DNA of 21,760 bases from Lachnospiraceae bacterium UBA4711. GTDB lineage: Bacteria; Bacillota; Clostridia; Lachnospirales; Lachnospiraceae. Location of the stretch: assembly GCA_002404515.1 (NCBI GenBank), contig DHJV01000126.1, positions 1 to 21,760 on the forward strand, in the 5' to 3' direction. How positions within the stretch are numbered: position 1 is the stretch's first letter; every line of letters starts with the position of its first letter. Below, piece after piece: positions 7,010 through 15,174 of the stretch. The translations under genes were made by a program, and so were the position numbers. The notes beneath the pieces were generated by a model. The model saw only the letters and a list, made by a program, of their open reading frames with translations, did not search any database and was not told the DNA's origin.

Positions 7010-8917
7010 ATGACAAAAAAAGAGGCAGAGGAAACAATTGCATATTTGAAGGAAATATTTGATATTGTACGGATTGTGGATGCAGAGGCATTGCGCGTTG
7101 TCGAGGATGATAAGCTGTCGAAGTGCCACTGCTACGATTTCTGGAACCGTGGACACCAGTGCGAAAACTGTATTTCGCGAAAGGTACTTCGGCATAAGGG
7201 ACAGAAGTCCAAACTGGAATATATCGATAATGATATCTTTCAGGTGATTGCAAAATATCTGAAGGTCGATGGTAAGCCATGCGTGATGGAAATGATCGAG
7301 AAGATCGATGCCGATGAGTTTGTCGATTCGGAGAACAGAGAAAGACTGGCAGGCAAGATTACCGGATATACAGAGAAGCTGTATGAGGATGTGCTGACCG
7401 GTGCGTACAACCGGCGATATTATGAGGAAGAGGTCAAAGGACAGAAGCTGCAGGCGGGTATCGCGGTTATTGATATTGATGATTTCAAAATCTACAACGA
7501 CGCATATGGACATAGTGCGGGTGATATGGCACTGACAACAACGGCGCGTGTAATTAACCAGTGTATCCGTGAGGACGATATGCTGATCCGGTATGGTGGC
7601 GATGAGTTTCTGCTGATTCTGCCGAATCTTAAGGAATCTGCACTGAAGAAGGTATTACAGCGTATCTGTGAGGAGGTACACAGATGTGATGTGCCGGGCT
7701 ATGCGAAGATGCAGTTGTCCGTCAGCATTGGAGGCGTTGTGACTGGTGTGGAGTCGACAGAAGAGTCAGTGCGCCGGGCGGATAAGATGATGTATCTGGC
7801 AAAGAATCATAAGAATATGGTTGTCACAGAACACGATGCGATCGTGGATGGAAAGGAATCATTTGATATTGGCGCAATCAAATCCCGGATTTTGATCGTG
7901 GATGATTCCGATATCAATCGGGAGCTGATCTCCGAGATGCTGCAAGGCGATTACCGCATCGTTGAGGCGACAAACGGAATTGAGTGCCTGGACAAGATCC
8001 GGGTATATGGAAATGAGATATCTCTGATTCTGCTCGATATTGTTATGCCGGAGATGGATGGATTTGAAGTGCTGGAGGAGATGAACCGGAGACACTGGAT
8101 TGAAGATATTCCGGTTATCATGATCTCGAATGAAGATTCGGAGGCTGTTATCCGAAGGGCATATGAGATGGGGGTTTCCGATTATATCAGCCGTCCGTTT
8201 GACGCAAAGGTTGTCTACCGGAGAGTGTTTAATACGATCAAATTATATGCGAAACAGCGGCGGCTTGTGTCGCTCGTGTCGGAGCATATGTATGAGAAAG
8301 AGAAAAATAACCGGATGATGGTAAATATATTGAGCCAGATCGTGGAGTTCCGAAATGGCGAGAGTGGCATGCATGTCCTGCACATCAACGAGATTACACG
8401 GATGCTGCTCGAACGGTTAGCGCAGAAAACCGATGCGTACCCACATTTGTGGGAAAAACGTAATCTGATCGTGACAGCATCATCGCTGCACGATATCGGA
8501 AAGATCGGTATTGATGAGACAATACTGAATAAGCCGGGCAAGCTGACATCCGAGGAGTTTTCTATCATGAAAACCCATACAACGATTGGTTGTTCCATGC
8601 TGGATAATCTGGAATATTATCAGGACGAGGAACTGGTAAAGGTTGCCAGAGAAATCTGCCGCTCCCATCATGAACGATATGATGGAAAAGGCTATCCAGA
8701 TGGCTTGAAAGGGAATGAAATACCGATTTCTGCACAGCTCGTATCTGTGGCAGATGTGTATGACGCACTGACTTCGACACGTGTATATAAGCCTGCATTC
8801 TCCCATGAGATGTCGATGGAGATGATCTTAAATGGCGAATGTGGAGCATTTAATCCGATTCTGATTGAATGTCTGGTAGATATTCAGGATCAGTTAAAGG
8901 CAATGAAAAAGAAATAA
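7010..8917 (+). CDS. PAS(Cys4)-GGDEF-REC-HD-GYP protein: dual cyclic-di-GMP synthase/phosphodiesterase
   Basis: A 635-residue cytoplasmic protein with four modules. Residues 1-120: a PAS-like domain with CHC (39-41) and CENC (51-54), four cysteines suited to a metal or iron-sulfur centre. Residues 125-275: diguanylate cyclase with intact GGDEF (196-200) and, five residues before it, REDD (187-190), the RxxD product-inhibition site. Residues 292-410: receiver domain with VDD (297-299) and phospho-acceptor Asp343; the usual conserved Lys is Arg395. Residues 430-630: HD-GYP phosphodiesterase with HDIGKIG (494-500), HHE (553-555) and DGKGYPDG (558-565). Both the making and the breaking of c-di-GMP therefore appear possible. 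It is the only output protein in the operon. Start has AGAGGAA 4 bases upstream. Which activity dominates when phosphorylated cannot be told. Confidence 0.93.
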   Translation: MTKKEAEETIAYLKEIFDIVRIVDAEALRVVEDDKLSKCHCYDFWNRGHQCENCISRKVLRHKGQKSKLEYIDNDIFQVIAKYLKVDGKPCVMEMIEKIDADEFVDSENRERLAGKITGYTEKLYEDVLTGAYNRRYYEEEVKGQKLQAGIAVIDIDDFKIYNDAYGHSAGDMALTTTARVINQCIREDDMLIRYGGDEFLLILPNLKESALKKVLQRICEEVHRCDVPGYAKMQLSVSIGGVVTGVESTEESVRRADKMMYLAKNHKNMVVTEHDAIVDGKESFDIGAIKSRILIVDDSDINRELISEMLQGDYRIVEATNGIECLDKIRVYGNEISLILLDIVMPEMDGFEVLEEMNRRHWIEDIPVIMISNEDSEAVIRRAYEMGVSDYISRPFDAKVVYRRVFNTIKLYAKQRRLVSLVSEHMYEKEKNNRMMVNILSQIVEFRNGESGMHVLHINEITRMLLERLAQKTDAYPHLWEKRNLIVTASSLHDIGKIGIDETILNKPGKLTSEEFSIMKTHTTIGCSMLDNLEYYQDEELVKVAREICRSHHERYDGKGYPDGLKGNEIPISAQLVSVADVYDALTSTRVYKPAFSHEMSMEMILNGECGAFNPILIECLVDIQDQLKAMKKK

Positions 8918-8950
8918 AAAGAATACAGTTACGAAGGAGAAATGAACGTT

Positions 8951-10414
8951 ATGAAGAAACGAATTTTGGGAATGTTTATGGCAGCAGCTCTGCTTGTATC
9001 TTCCATGACCGGATGTGGAAAATCCGATGGAACAAAGAAGGTAAAGCTTGACCCGGATAATCCGGTATCCCTGACGATCTGGCATTATTATAATGGTGCA
9101 CAGCAGGCAACCTTTGACTCTCTTGTGGAGGAGTTTAATGCGACTGTTGGAAAAGACGAAGGCATTTACGTGGAAGCGTACAGCCAGGGGTCTGTATCCG
9201 ATCTGGAGGAAGCGGTAAACAGCTCTTTAAATGGCGATATGGGGGCGGAGGAACTGCCGGATATATTCTCTTCTTATGCGGATACGGCATATTCTGTACA
9301 GCAGCAGGACAAGCTGGCGGATCTCACACAGTACTTTTCAGAGGATGAATTGTCGAAATATGTAGATTCCTATGTTCAGGAAGGCTATATTGCCGGCGAT
9401 GATGCGTTGTATCTGTTTCCGGTTGCAAAATCGACGGAAATCATGATGATCAATAAGACGGACTGGGAGCCATTTGCGGCTGATACAGGCGTAACGTTTG
9501 ACGAGCTTGCAACTTCTGAGGGTGTTGTCCAGGTGGCACAGAAGTATTACGAGTGGACCGATGCACAGACACCGGAGATCCCGGATGATGGAAAAGCATT
9601 TTATGGCAGAGATTCCATGTCGAATTATTTCATCCTTGGCATGAAGCAGATGGGTGAGGATATCTTTGATGTGAAGGACGGAACAGTGACACTTCATACC
9701 GATAAGGACAAGATTCGACGCCTGTGGGATAACTACTATGTGCCTTATGTGAAGGGATATTTTGCATCGTATGGTAAATTTCGTTCGGATGATGTCAAAA
9801 CGGGCGATGTGCTGGCATACACTGGCTCGACCTCTTCCATTTTTTATTTTCCGGAATCGGTAGAGACGGATACAGAGACATATCCAATCGATTATGAAAT
9901 CTTAAATGCACCGGTTTTAGATGGTGGTGAGAATTATAAGGTACAGCAGGGTGCAGGTATGGCAGTTACAAAGTCCGACGATAAGCATGAGTATGCAGCC
10001 TGTCAGTTCCTGAAGTGGTTTACCAAGACAGAGAACAATATGCGCTTTGTCTGTGATTCGGGTTATATGCCGGTGCTGAAGGAGTCCAACGACGTGTCGA
10101 AGCTGGACAGCTTGATCCGGGATGAAGGTTTGGAGGTCAGTGACAAGGCATATAGCTGTCTGACAACCGTTATGTCTGATTTTGACGATACAAAGTTTTA
10201 TACGCCAAAGACATTTGAGAATGGATACAGTGCACGTAAGATATTAGATTATAATCTGTCTGATAAGGCAGCAGCAGACAAGGAAGCAATCGACGAGGCA
10301 GTTGCCGGAGGAACTTCGAGAGAAGAAGCTGTCAAGCCATACATCACAGATGAGGCGTTTGATGCATGGTATGAATCGTTCTGCAATGCTTTGAAGGAAG
10401 CAGCCGGACAGTAA
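8951..10414 (+). CDS. Extracellular solute-binding lipoprotein, family 1 (carbohydrate type)
   Basis: A 487-residue lipoprotein: MKKR start, hydrophobic segment and lipobox SMTGC (Cys22 from this start), then a large family-1 binding fold beginning VSLTIWHYYNGAQQATFDSLVEEF style, with later GAGMAV and CQFLKWFTK segments typical of sugar-binding proteins. It would be anchored outside the membrane. An alternative ATG at 8942 lies only 2 bases after AAGGAG, too close; the ATG at 8951 is 11 bases away, so the latter was chosen. Transport partners are absent; the gene is sandwiched between the GGDEF/HD-GYP gene (33 bases) and the hybrid kinase gene (42 bases). A role as the ligand receptor for the kinase's extracellular sensor is inferred. 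The sugar preference is a family trait, not demonstrated. Confidence 0.88.
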   Translation: MKKRILGMFMAAALLVSSMTGCGKSDGTKKVKLDPDNPVSLTIWHYYNGAQQATFDSLVEEFNATVGKDEGIYVEAYSQGSVSDLEEAVNSSLNGDMGAEELPDIFSSYADTAYSVQQQDKLADLTQYFSEDELSKYVDSYVQEGYIAGDDALYLFPVAKSTEIMMINKTDWEPFAADTGVTFDELATSEGVVQVAQKYYEWTDAQTPEIPDDGKAFYGRDSMSNYFILGMKQMGEDIFDVKDGTVTLHTDKDKIRRLWDNYYVPYVKGYFASYGKFRSDDVKTGDVLAYTGSTSSIFYFPESVETDTETYPIDYEILNAPVLDGGENYKVQQGAGMAVTKSDDKHEYAACQFLKWFTKTENNMRFVCDSGYMPVLKESNDVSKLDSLIRDEGLEVSDKAYSCLTTVMSDFDDTKFYTPKTFENGYSARKILDYNLSDKAAADKEAIDEAVAGGTSREEAVKPYITDEAFDAWYESFCNALKEAAGQ

Positions 10415-10456
10415 GCAGCGCGGTTTGCAAGAGAATGTGGGAACGGAGAATGTGGA

Positions 10457-13400
10457 GTGAAGAAAAAAAGATCCATCGCGAGGATATTTATGCTGCCAAT
10501 TCTGGCACTTATATTGATACAGGGATTATTTCCATTTTTCACGTTAGTATTTAGCGGGATTCGGAAGAATCTGGAACAAAATGTAATATTGGTCGACAGC
10601 CATATGGTCGAGAACCGTCAGGTCGTATTGCAAAATGATATGGTCAACCAGTGGAGCAGCATCTACAAGGAGAGCGATTCCTTAGATGCTGCACTGGAGA
10701 CGGTGCTGAAGGCACATAAGGCGGACATGAATACTTTTCTCGGTTCAGAGGAACTACAACAGCAGTACCTTCAGACAGTATTTTCGGATATGGTTGGTGT
10801 GCTGCAATATCATACTGCATCGGGACTTTTTTTGGTACTTGGAAATAACGTGTCAACCGATGAGGCGGGCAAATACAATGGATTTTTCGTCCGGGATTCG
10901 GACCCGCAGACGAAGGTTTCCTCGAATACCGATTTGTTGTTAGAGCGGGGAAGTAAGACGCTGTCACAGGAGATGGACATTTCGCTGGATAGTCCATGGA
11001 CAGGAAAATTCACGTTTGAAGGATACGGAAACCGGGAGGCAGATGCGTTTTTCTATGAGCCATATCTGGCGGCAAAGCAGTACCCGACGCTTGACATGGT
11101 GAATCTCGGATACTGGTCGAAGCCATTTGTATTAGAGGATCAGGCGGTCGATAACCACATCATGATTACATATTCGGTACCGCTTGTGTATGATGGCGTT
11201 GTGTACGGAGTTGTTGGTGTGGAGATTGGTGAGAAATATCTGCAGAGCTATTTCTCTGTCCGGGATCTTGACAGACAGTTGAACGCCGGTTATGCACTGG
11301 CAATCGATAAGGGCGGAAATAAGTATCTGGATGTATCCGGCAAGGGCGCGCTGTACGATACAGTAAAGCGCGGGGATGGAACATTTACACTTGCCAATGC
11401 AGAGGGAGAAGATTTTTACGAGGTAAGTGGTGCCACTGTCGGAAAACAGAAGATCTATGCGGTTGTGAAGCCGATGAGTCTGTACAGCACGAACGTCCCA
11501 TATGAAGATACGAATTGGGTGCTCTGTGGATTTGTTACGGAAGACTCCGTATACGGTCTTGGGAAATCTGTATATCAGAAGATGGCGGTTGCAATCTTCG
11601 CGAGTATGATTCTGGCAGTTATTTTACTGCATATACTGATCAAGTATCTGACGAAGCCGGTCTATCGCCTGATGGAAAGCGTACAGGGCGGTGTCAGTGG
11701 AATTCATGAGTTCAAACAGTCGCGGATATCGGAGATCGACGGACTGCATGATGTTATCGAAAACCTGACCGATGCACAGAAGCAGGCGGAAGATCAGCTT
11801 ATGGAAGAAAAGGAACGATACCGGATTGCGGTGGAAAGCTCACAGGATATGTTCTTCACATTCCGTGAGAAGGATAAGCGGCTGGAGATCGTAAACAGCA
11901 AAACAAATGATGGAATATGGGATTGTTCGCTGCACCCGGAATTTCTGGATGATTCGTATGTGCATCCTGCCGACCGGAACCGGGTGTCAGAGATACTGCT
12001 GTCAAAAACAGGTGCGGTCAATCTGGAGTTCCGTATGCGTATGACAAAGGATGCACCGTTTGAATGGATGAATATGACCGGAAGCGTGACGGCGGATGAG
12101 GGCGGCAGAAGAATTGTCGGTTGTGTGCACAATATCCAGCAGCGGAAGCGGTTGGAGGAAGAACAGAAGAACAAGCAGTATTACGATGATGTGACGGGAT
12201 TTTACCGTCTGTCTTATGGCCTAGATGCAATCCGGACAGGACGGGAAGCGGTGTCACATGGCGTATTTTCCTTGATTGATATGGAGAACTTCAAATATAC
12301 GGACGAGCATTATGGATTGTTGTTCGGGGATGTCCTGCTGGAGCAGCTTGCGAAGCTGTTGATGCGCCAGTGTGAGATTGCGGATTTGAAGTCGGTAGTC
12401 TATGTGCGTGCAGGTGCGGATCAGATTCTTCTGTGGATGCCGGAGATTGAAGTTATCCGCGCGAAGAATATTCTGGATGCTGTTCGGAAGAAATACGCTG
12501 TATTGACAAACGAGAACTATCTGACGCTTTCTTTCCGATGTACGTTTGCATATGCGAAGGATGAGAATACGACCGATCAGTGTGTGGAGCAGATACGAAA
12601 GGTAATGGTTGCTGCGAAGCATCGTGGCGTGGACGACCTCGATTTCACGGAACTGACAGAGGAAGAGATTGCTTCCGCAGAGATTGCGGAGTTCGAGGAG
12701 ATCGCATCGCTGGGCAGATTGAAGCAGATGAGCATTTCGTCGCTTGCGTTGAATCTGTTTGACTGGAGCGGAGAGATGTCTGTGATTCTTGACGTACTTG
12801 CTGTGAAACTGCAGGAGATATATCGGATGTCAAATCTTGTTATCACGCGGTTCAGCCGGGAGTATCTTGCGAATACGATATCGTACCAGTGGATGGATTG
12901 CGGTATGTGTGTTGCGGAGGAGGGTATCCTGCGGTGTACAGAGAATGAGTATCAGACATTTATGAATGAGGCGGATTTCCAGAGTGTATTGGAGATTGGG
13001 AATGAGACGTTTGAAGTACCATTGCTTGGTGGCTATCTGGAAGAAAAGAAGGGCGTTTTGTTCCATATGATGGATGATGGACAGTATTCAGGAAGTATTT
13101 TATTCTTCGGTATGGATGAGACAATTCTGCAGGATGAGACGGAACGGAAGAATCTGGATGAGATTGCCGCAATTATACAGAACCGTATCAATCTGAAAAA
13201 TCACGATCTGTCTGCACAGGCGAAATCCGATTTCCTGGCGCGTATGTCTCATGAGATCCGTACACCGATGAATGGCATCATCGGTATGACAGAGATTGCA
13301 TTGAACAGCACGCAGACAGAAGAGCAGCGGATTGACTGCCTGAAGAAAATCCAGAGTTCGTCGAATTACCTGCTCGGCTTGCTGAATGATATTCTGGATA

Positions 13401-14338
13401 TGTCCAAGATCGAGAGCGGTAAGATGAAGCTTGTCGAGGCAAAATTTAATCTGCGGAAGCTGATTGATGGCTTAAAGCCGCTGTTAGAGTCGAAGATGAA
13501 AGAGCGGGAGATTGCGTTTATTCAGAATATTGAATTGATGCATACCTATTTTGTTGGAGATGAGCTGCGTATCAATCAGGTACTGGCGAATTTGCTGAGC
13601 AATGCTGTGAAATATTGTAATACAGGCGGAAGTGTTACATTGACGGTGCGTGAAACAGAAGATGTATCGGGTAAATCGGCTCTTTACTTCGCGGTGGCGG
13701 ACGAGGGTGTCGGTATCGCGAAGGAGAAACAGACATTGATCTTCCAGCGGTTTGAGCAGGCAGATGAGTCTGAGAAGGCGCGGAAACAGGGAACCGGGCT
13801 TGGACTTGCGATCAGCAGCAGGATCATGCATATGATGAATTCAGATATCGAGCTGGAAAGTGAGCCTGGAAAGGGAAGTAAATTCTTCTTTACAATCCTT
13901 CTGCAGAACGTGGATGAGCAGGAGGAAGCAGACGAGGAGGTTGTCGACATCTCTGCGCTGCGCGGCAAACGGGTACTGGTTGTTGAGGACAACGAGCTGA
14001 ATATGGAGATTATCCATACGCTGTTGGAAGAGGATGGTATGCAGATCGAAGAGGTCTACAATGGACAGCAGGCAGTGACGCGCATGGAACAGACACCGCC
14101 AGGCTATTATGATCTGATCCTGATGGATATTATGATGCCGGTCATGGATGGATTAGAGGCGACCAGACGGATCCGGCAGATGGAACGGGAAGACTGTCAC
14201 ACGCTTCCGATCGTTGCTATGAGCGCGAATGCCTTTGACGAAGATGTCAAGCGCTCGCTGGCAAGTGGAATGAACGGACATCTGTCCAAGCCGGTTGATA
14301 TGGTAAAACTTCGGAAAATGCTGATCAAGGTATTATAA
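10457..14338 (+). CDS. Large hybrid sensor histidine kinase (Cache-PAS-degenerate GGDEF-HisKA-HATPase-REC)
   Basis: A 1293-residue membrane kinase beginning with GTG (GGAG 8 bases upstream). In order: transmembrane helix (about 11-33), extracellular dCache-like sensor (40-370), second transmembrane helix (375-397), HAMP-like stretch, coiled coil (435-455), PAS (455-565), a GGDEF-like domain (575-725) whose motif is RAGADQ (651-656) and so cannot be catalytic, a GAF-like segment (755-915), HisKA with SHEIRTP (phospho-His932), HATPase with DEGVGIA (1082-1088) and GTGLGLA (1112-1118), and a C-terminal REC with EDN (1177-1179), Asp1224 and Lys1278. All kinase and REC key residues are present. Phosphate would pass from Asp1224 to the free Hpt encoded upstream. 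It is the last gene of the signalling operon. Domain borders are approximate and the GAF call is the least certain. Confidence 0.93.
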   Translation: MKKKRSIARIFMLPILALILIQGLFPFFTLVFSGIRKNLEQNVILVDSHMVENRQVVLQNDMVNQWSSIYKESDSLDAALETVLKAHKADMNTFLGSEELQQQYLQTVFSDMVGVLQYHTASGLFLVLGNNVSTDEAGKYNGFFVRDSDPQTKVSSNTDLLLERGSKTLSQEMDISLDSPWTGKFTFEGYGNREADAFFYEPYLAAKQYPTLDMVNLGYWSKPFVLEDQAVDNHIMITYSVPLVYDGVVYGVVGVEIGEKYLQSYFSVRDLDRQLNAGYALAIDKGGNKYLDVSGKGALYDTVKRGDGTFTLANAEGEDFYEVSGATVGKQKIYAVVKPMSLYSTNVPYEDTNWVLCGFVTEDSVYGLGKSVYQKMAVAIFASMILAVILLHILIKYLTKPVYRLMESVQGGVSGIHEFKQSRISEIDGLHDVIENLTDAQKQAEDQLMEEKERYRIAVESSQDMFFTFREKDKRLEIVNSKTNDGIWDCSLHPEFLDDSYVHPADRNRVSEILLSKTGAVNLEFRMRMTKDAPFEWMNMTGSVTADEGGRRIVGCVHNIQQRKRLEEEQKNKQYYDDVTGFYRLSYGLDAIRTGREAVSHGVFSLIDMENFKYTDEHYGLLFGDVLLEQLAKLLMRQCEIADLKSVVYVRAGADQILLWMPEIEVIRAKNILDAVRKKYAVLTNENYLTLSFRCTFAYAKDENTTDQCVEQIRKVMVAAKHRGVDDLDFTELTEEEIASAEIAEFEEIASLGRLKQMSISSLALNLFDWSGEMSVILDVLAVKLQEIYRMSNLVITRFSREYLANTISYQWMDCGMCVAEEGILRCTENEYQTFMNEADFQSVLEIGNETFEVPLLGGYLEEKKGVLFHMMDDGQYSGSILFFGMDETILQDETERKNLDEIAAIIQNRINLKNHDLSAQAKSDFLARMSHEIRTPMNGIIGMTEIALNSTQTEEQRIDCLKKIQSSSNYLLGLLNDILDMSKIESGKMKLVEAKFNLRKLIDGLKPLLESKMKEREIAFIQNIELMHTYFVGDELRINQVLANLLSNAVKYCNTGGSVTLTVRETEDVSGKSALYFAVADEGVGIAKEKQTLIFQRFEQADESEKARKQGTGLGLAISSRIMHMMNSDIELESEPGKGSKFFFTILLQNVDEQEEADEEVVDISALRGKRVLVVEDNELNMEIIHTLLEEDGMQIEEVYNGQQAVTRMEQTPPGYYDLILMDIMMPVMDGLEATRRIRQMEREDCHTLPIVAMSANAFDEDVKRSLASGMNGHLSKPVDMVKLRKMLIKVL

Positions 14339-14365
14339 AAAAGTTTATTAATTTGTTCAAATAAG

Positions 14366-14388
14366 AATCGAATATTTCTTTCGATTTT
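14366..14388 (+). terminator. Weak AT-rich hairpin after the hybrid kinase gene
   Basis: AATCGAA (14366-14372) pairs with TTCGATT (14380-14386) over a 7-base loop, followed by only two further T. It is the only candidate for an operon terminator before spoVT and is weak, so some read-through into spoVT is possible. It overlaps the putative sigma-G -35 element. Confidence 0.3.
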
Positions 14389-14398
14389 CCACATACTA
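14370..14398 (+). promoter_or_regulatory. Putative sigma-G (forespore) promoter of spoVT
   Basis: GAATA (14370-14374), 17-base spacer and CATACTA (14392-14398) match the sigma-G pattern GHATR / CATxHTA. In Bacillus subtilis spoVT is transcribed by sigma-G, so the match is in the expected place. Transcription would start about 45 bases before the ATG. Confidence 0.55.
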
Positions 14399-14451
14399 CC
14401 CATACAGTACAAAAATGGAAGTATGTCAGGAGAACAGGAGGAAATAATCAA

Positions 14452-15000
14452 ATGAAAGCAACAGGAATTGTCAGACGGATCGATGAGCTTGGCAGAATTG
14501 TCGTTCCCAAGGAAATACGGCGCGTATTGCGGATTCGGGAAGGCGACCCATTGGAAATATTTACCGATAAGGATGGAGAAATCGTGCTCAAAAAATATTC
14601 ACCGATCGGAGAGCTTTCTGCATTTGCACAGGAGTATGTCGATGCGATCGCGGCAAGTCTCGGCTGTGGCGTGTGTGTCTGCGACCGGGATCAGATCATT
14701 GCGGTGGCGGGAATCTCCAAGAAGGATTTGCTTGGCAAATCCCTGCACCGGGAGCTGGAGGAGGCGATCAATGACCGGGAAGCGATTCTGGCGCGGAAGG
14801 GTGAAAAAAAGTTTATCAAGATTCTTGGACACGGCGATAACGAATACGATGGAGAGATCGTGCAGACGATCATCTGTGAAGGTGATGCCATTGGAGCGGT
14901 GATTCTGCTCAGCCGGGAAGGAAGCCGGCAAATCGGCGAATCTGAAGTAAAAGCAGCGGCGATCGCGGCAAAATTCCTTGGGAAACAGATGGAAGGGTAA
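14452..15000 (+). CDS. spoVT: Stage V sporulation protein T, AbrB-type transcription regulator
   Basis: A 182-residue protein of the usual SpoVT length. The N-terminal swapped-hairpin AbrB domain (MKATGIVRRIDELGRIVVPK, residues 1-20, to about 50) is near-identical in pattern to known SpoVT and binds DNA as a dimer/tetramer. Residues 55-178 form the GAF-like ligand domain (ending EVKAAAIAAKFLGKQME). In Bacillus it tunes sigma-G dependent genes in the forespore and affects spore coat and germination. AGGAGGAA lies 8 bases before the ATG, and a sigma-G-like promoter lies upstream. It heads the conserved cluster that continues to ftsH, and directly follows the signalling operon. Confidence 0.96.
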   Translation: MKATGIVRRIDELGRIVVPKEIRRVLRIREGDPLEIFTDKDGEIVLKKYSPIGELSAFAQEYVDAIAASLGCGVCVCDRDQIIAVAGISKKDLLGKSLHRELEEAINDREAILARKGEKKFIKILGHGDNEYDGEIVQTIICEGDAIGAVILLSREGSRQIGESEVKAAAIAAKFLGKQMEG

Positions 15001-15026
15001 AAATGACATCGAAATTCCCAAAAAGT

Positions 15027-15046
15027 GCCAAAAACTTGGCTTTTTT
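15027..15046 (+). terminator. spoVT terminator
   Basis: GCCAA (15027-15031) pairs with TTGGC (15036-15040), followed by TTTTTT (15041-15046). The stem is short but the U-run is clean. It sits immediately before the -35 of the hup promoter. Confidence 0.65.
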
Positions 15047-15048
15047 CC

Positions 15049-15077
15049 TTGACAAACAAAGGGCAACAAGGTATAAA
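15049..15077 (+). promoter_or_regulatory. hup promoter (sigma-A consensus)
   Basis: Perfect TTGACA (15049-15054), 17-base spacer, TATAAA (15072-15077). This is the strongest promoter in the window, as expected for an abundant nucleoid protein, with transcription starting near 15084. Confidence 0.9.
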
Positions 15078-15087
15078 TATGCGTAGG

Positions 15088-15139
15088 GCTTTGTTGGCAA
15101 AGCTGATAAAAACAAGATTCGACCGCGGGGGATGTGGTC
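15088..15139 (+). promoter_or_regulatory. Structured 5' leader of hup
   Basis: The leader of about 90 bases opens with a perfect hairpin GCTTTG-TTGG-CAAAGC (15088-15103) almost at the predicted 5' end, and has a second, GACCGC/GTGGTC (15121-15139, with one G-U pair). A 5'-terminal hairpin of this kind commonly protects messages from decay; a role in autogenous control by HU is possible but not shown. No known riboswitch was recognised. Confidence 0.5.
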
Positions 15140-15174
15140 AGGAAACATCGTTTTATTTATAGGAGGAAATTTCG

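Noticed and set aside
11794..12174. Antisense open frame of 126 codons (and others like it) within the hybrid kinase gene
   Set aside because: Serine/arginine-rich shadow translation of a real coding region, without ribosome binding site or recognisable domain.
14468..14902. Out-of-frame plus-strand open frame of 144 codons inside spoVT
   Set aside because: Shadow in another frame of a clear spoVT gene; product is Arg/Ser-rich and has no domain.
15084..15174. Possible c-di-GMP or other known riboswitch in the hup leader, considered because of the nearby c-di-GMP operon
   Set aside because: The leader has only two simple hairpins; none of the conserved bases of c-di-GMP-I or -II riboswitches could be found.
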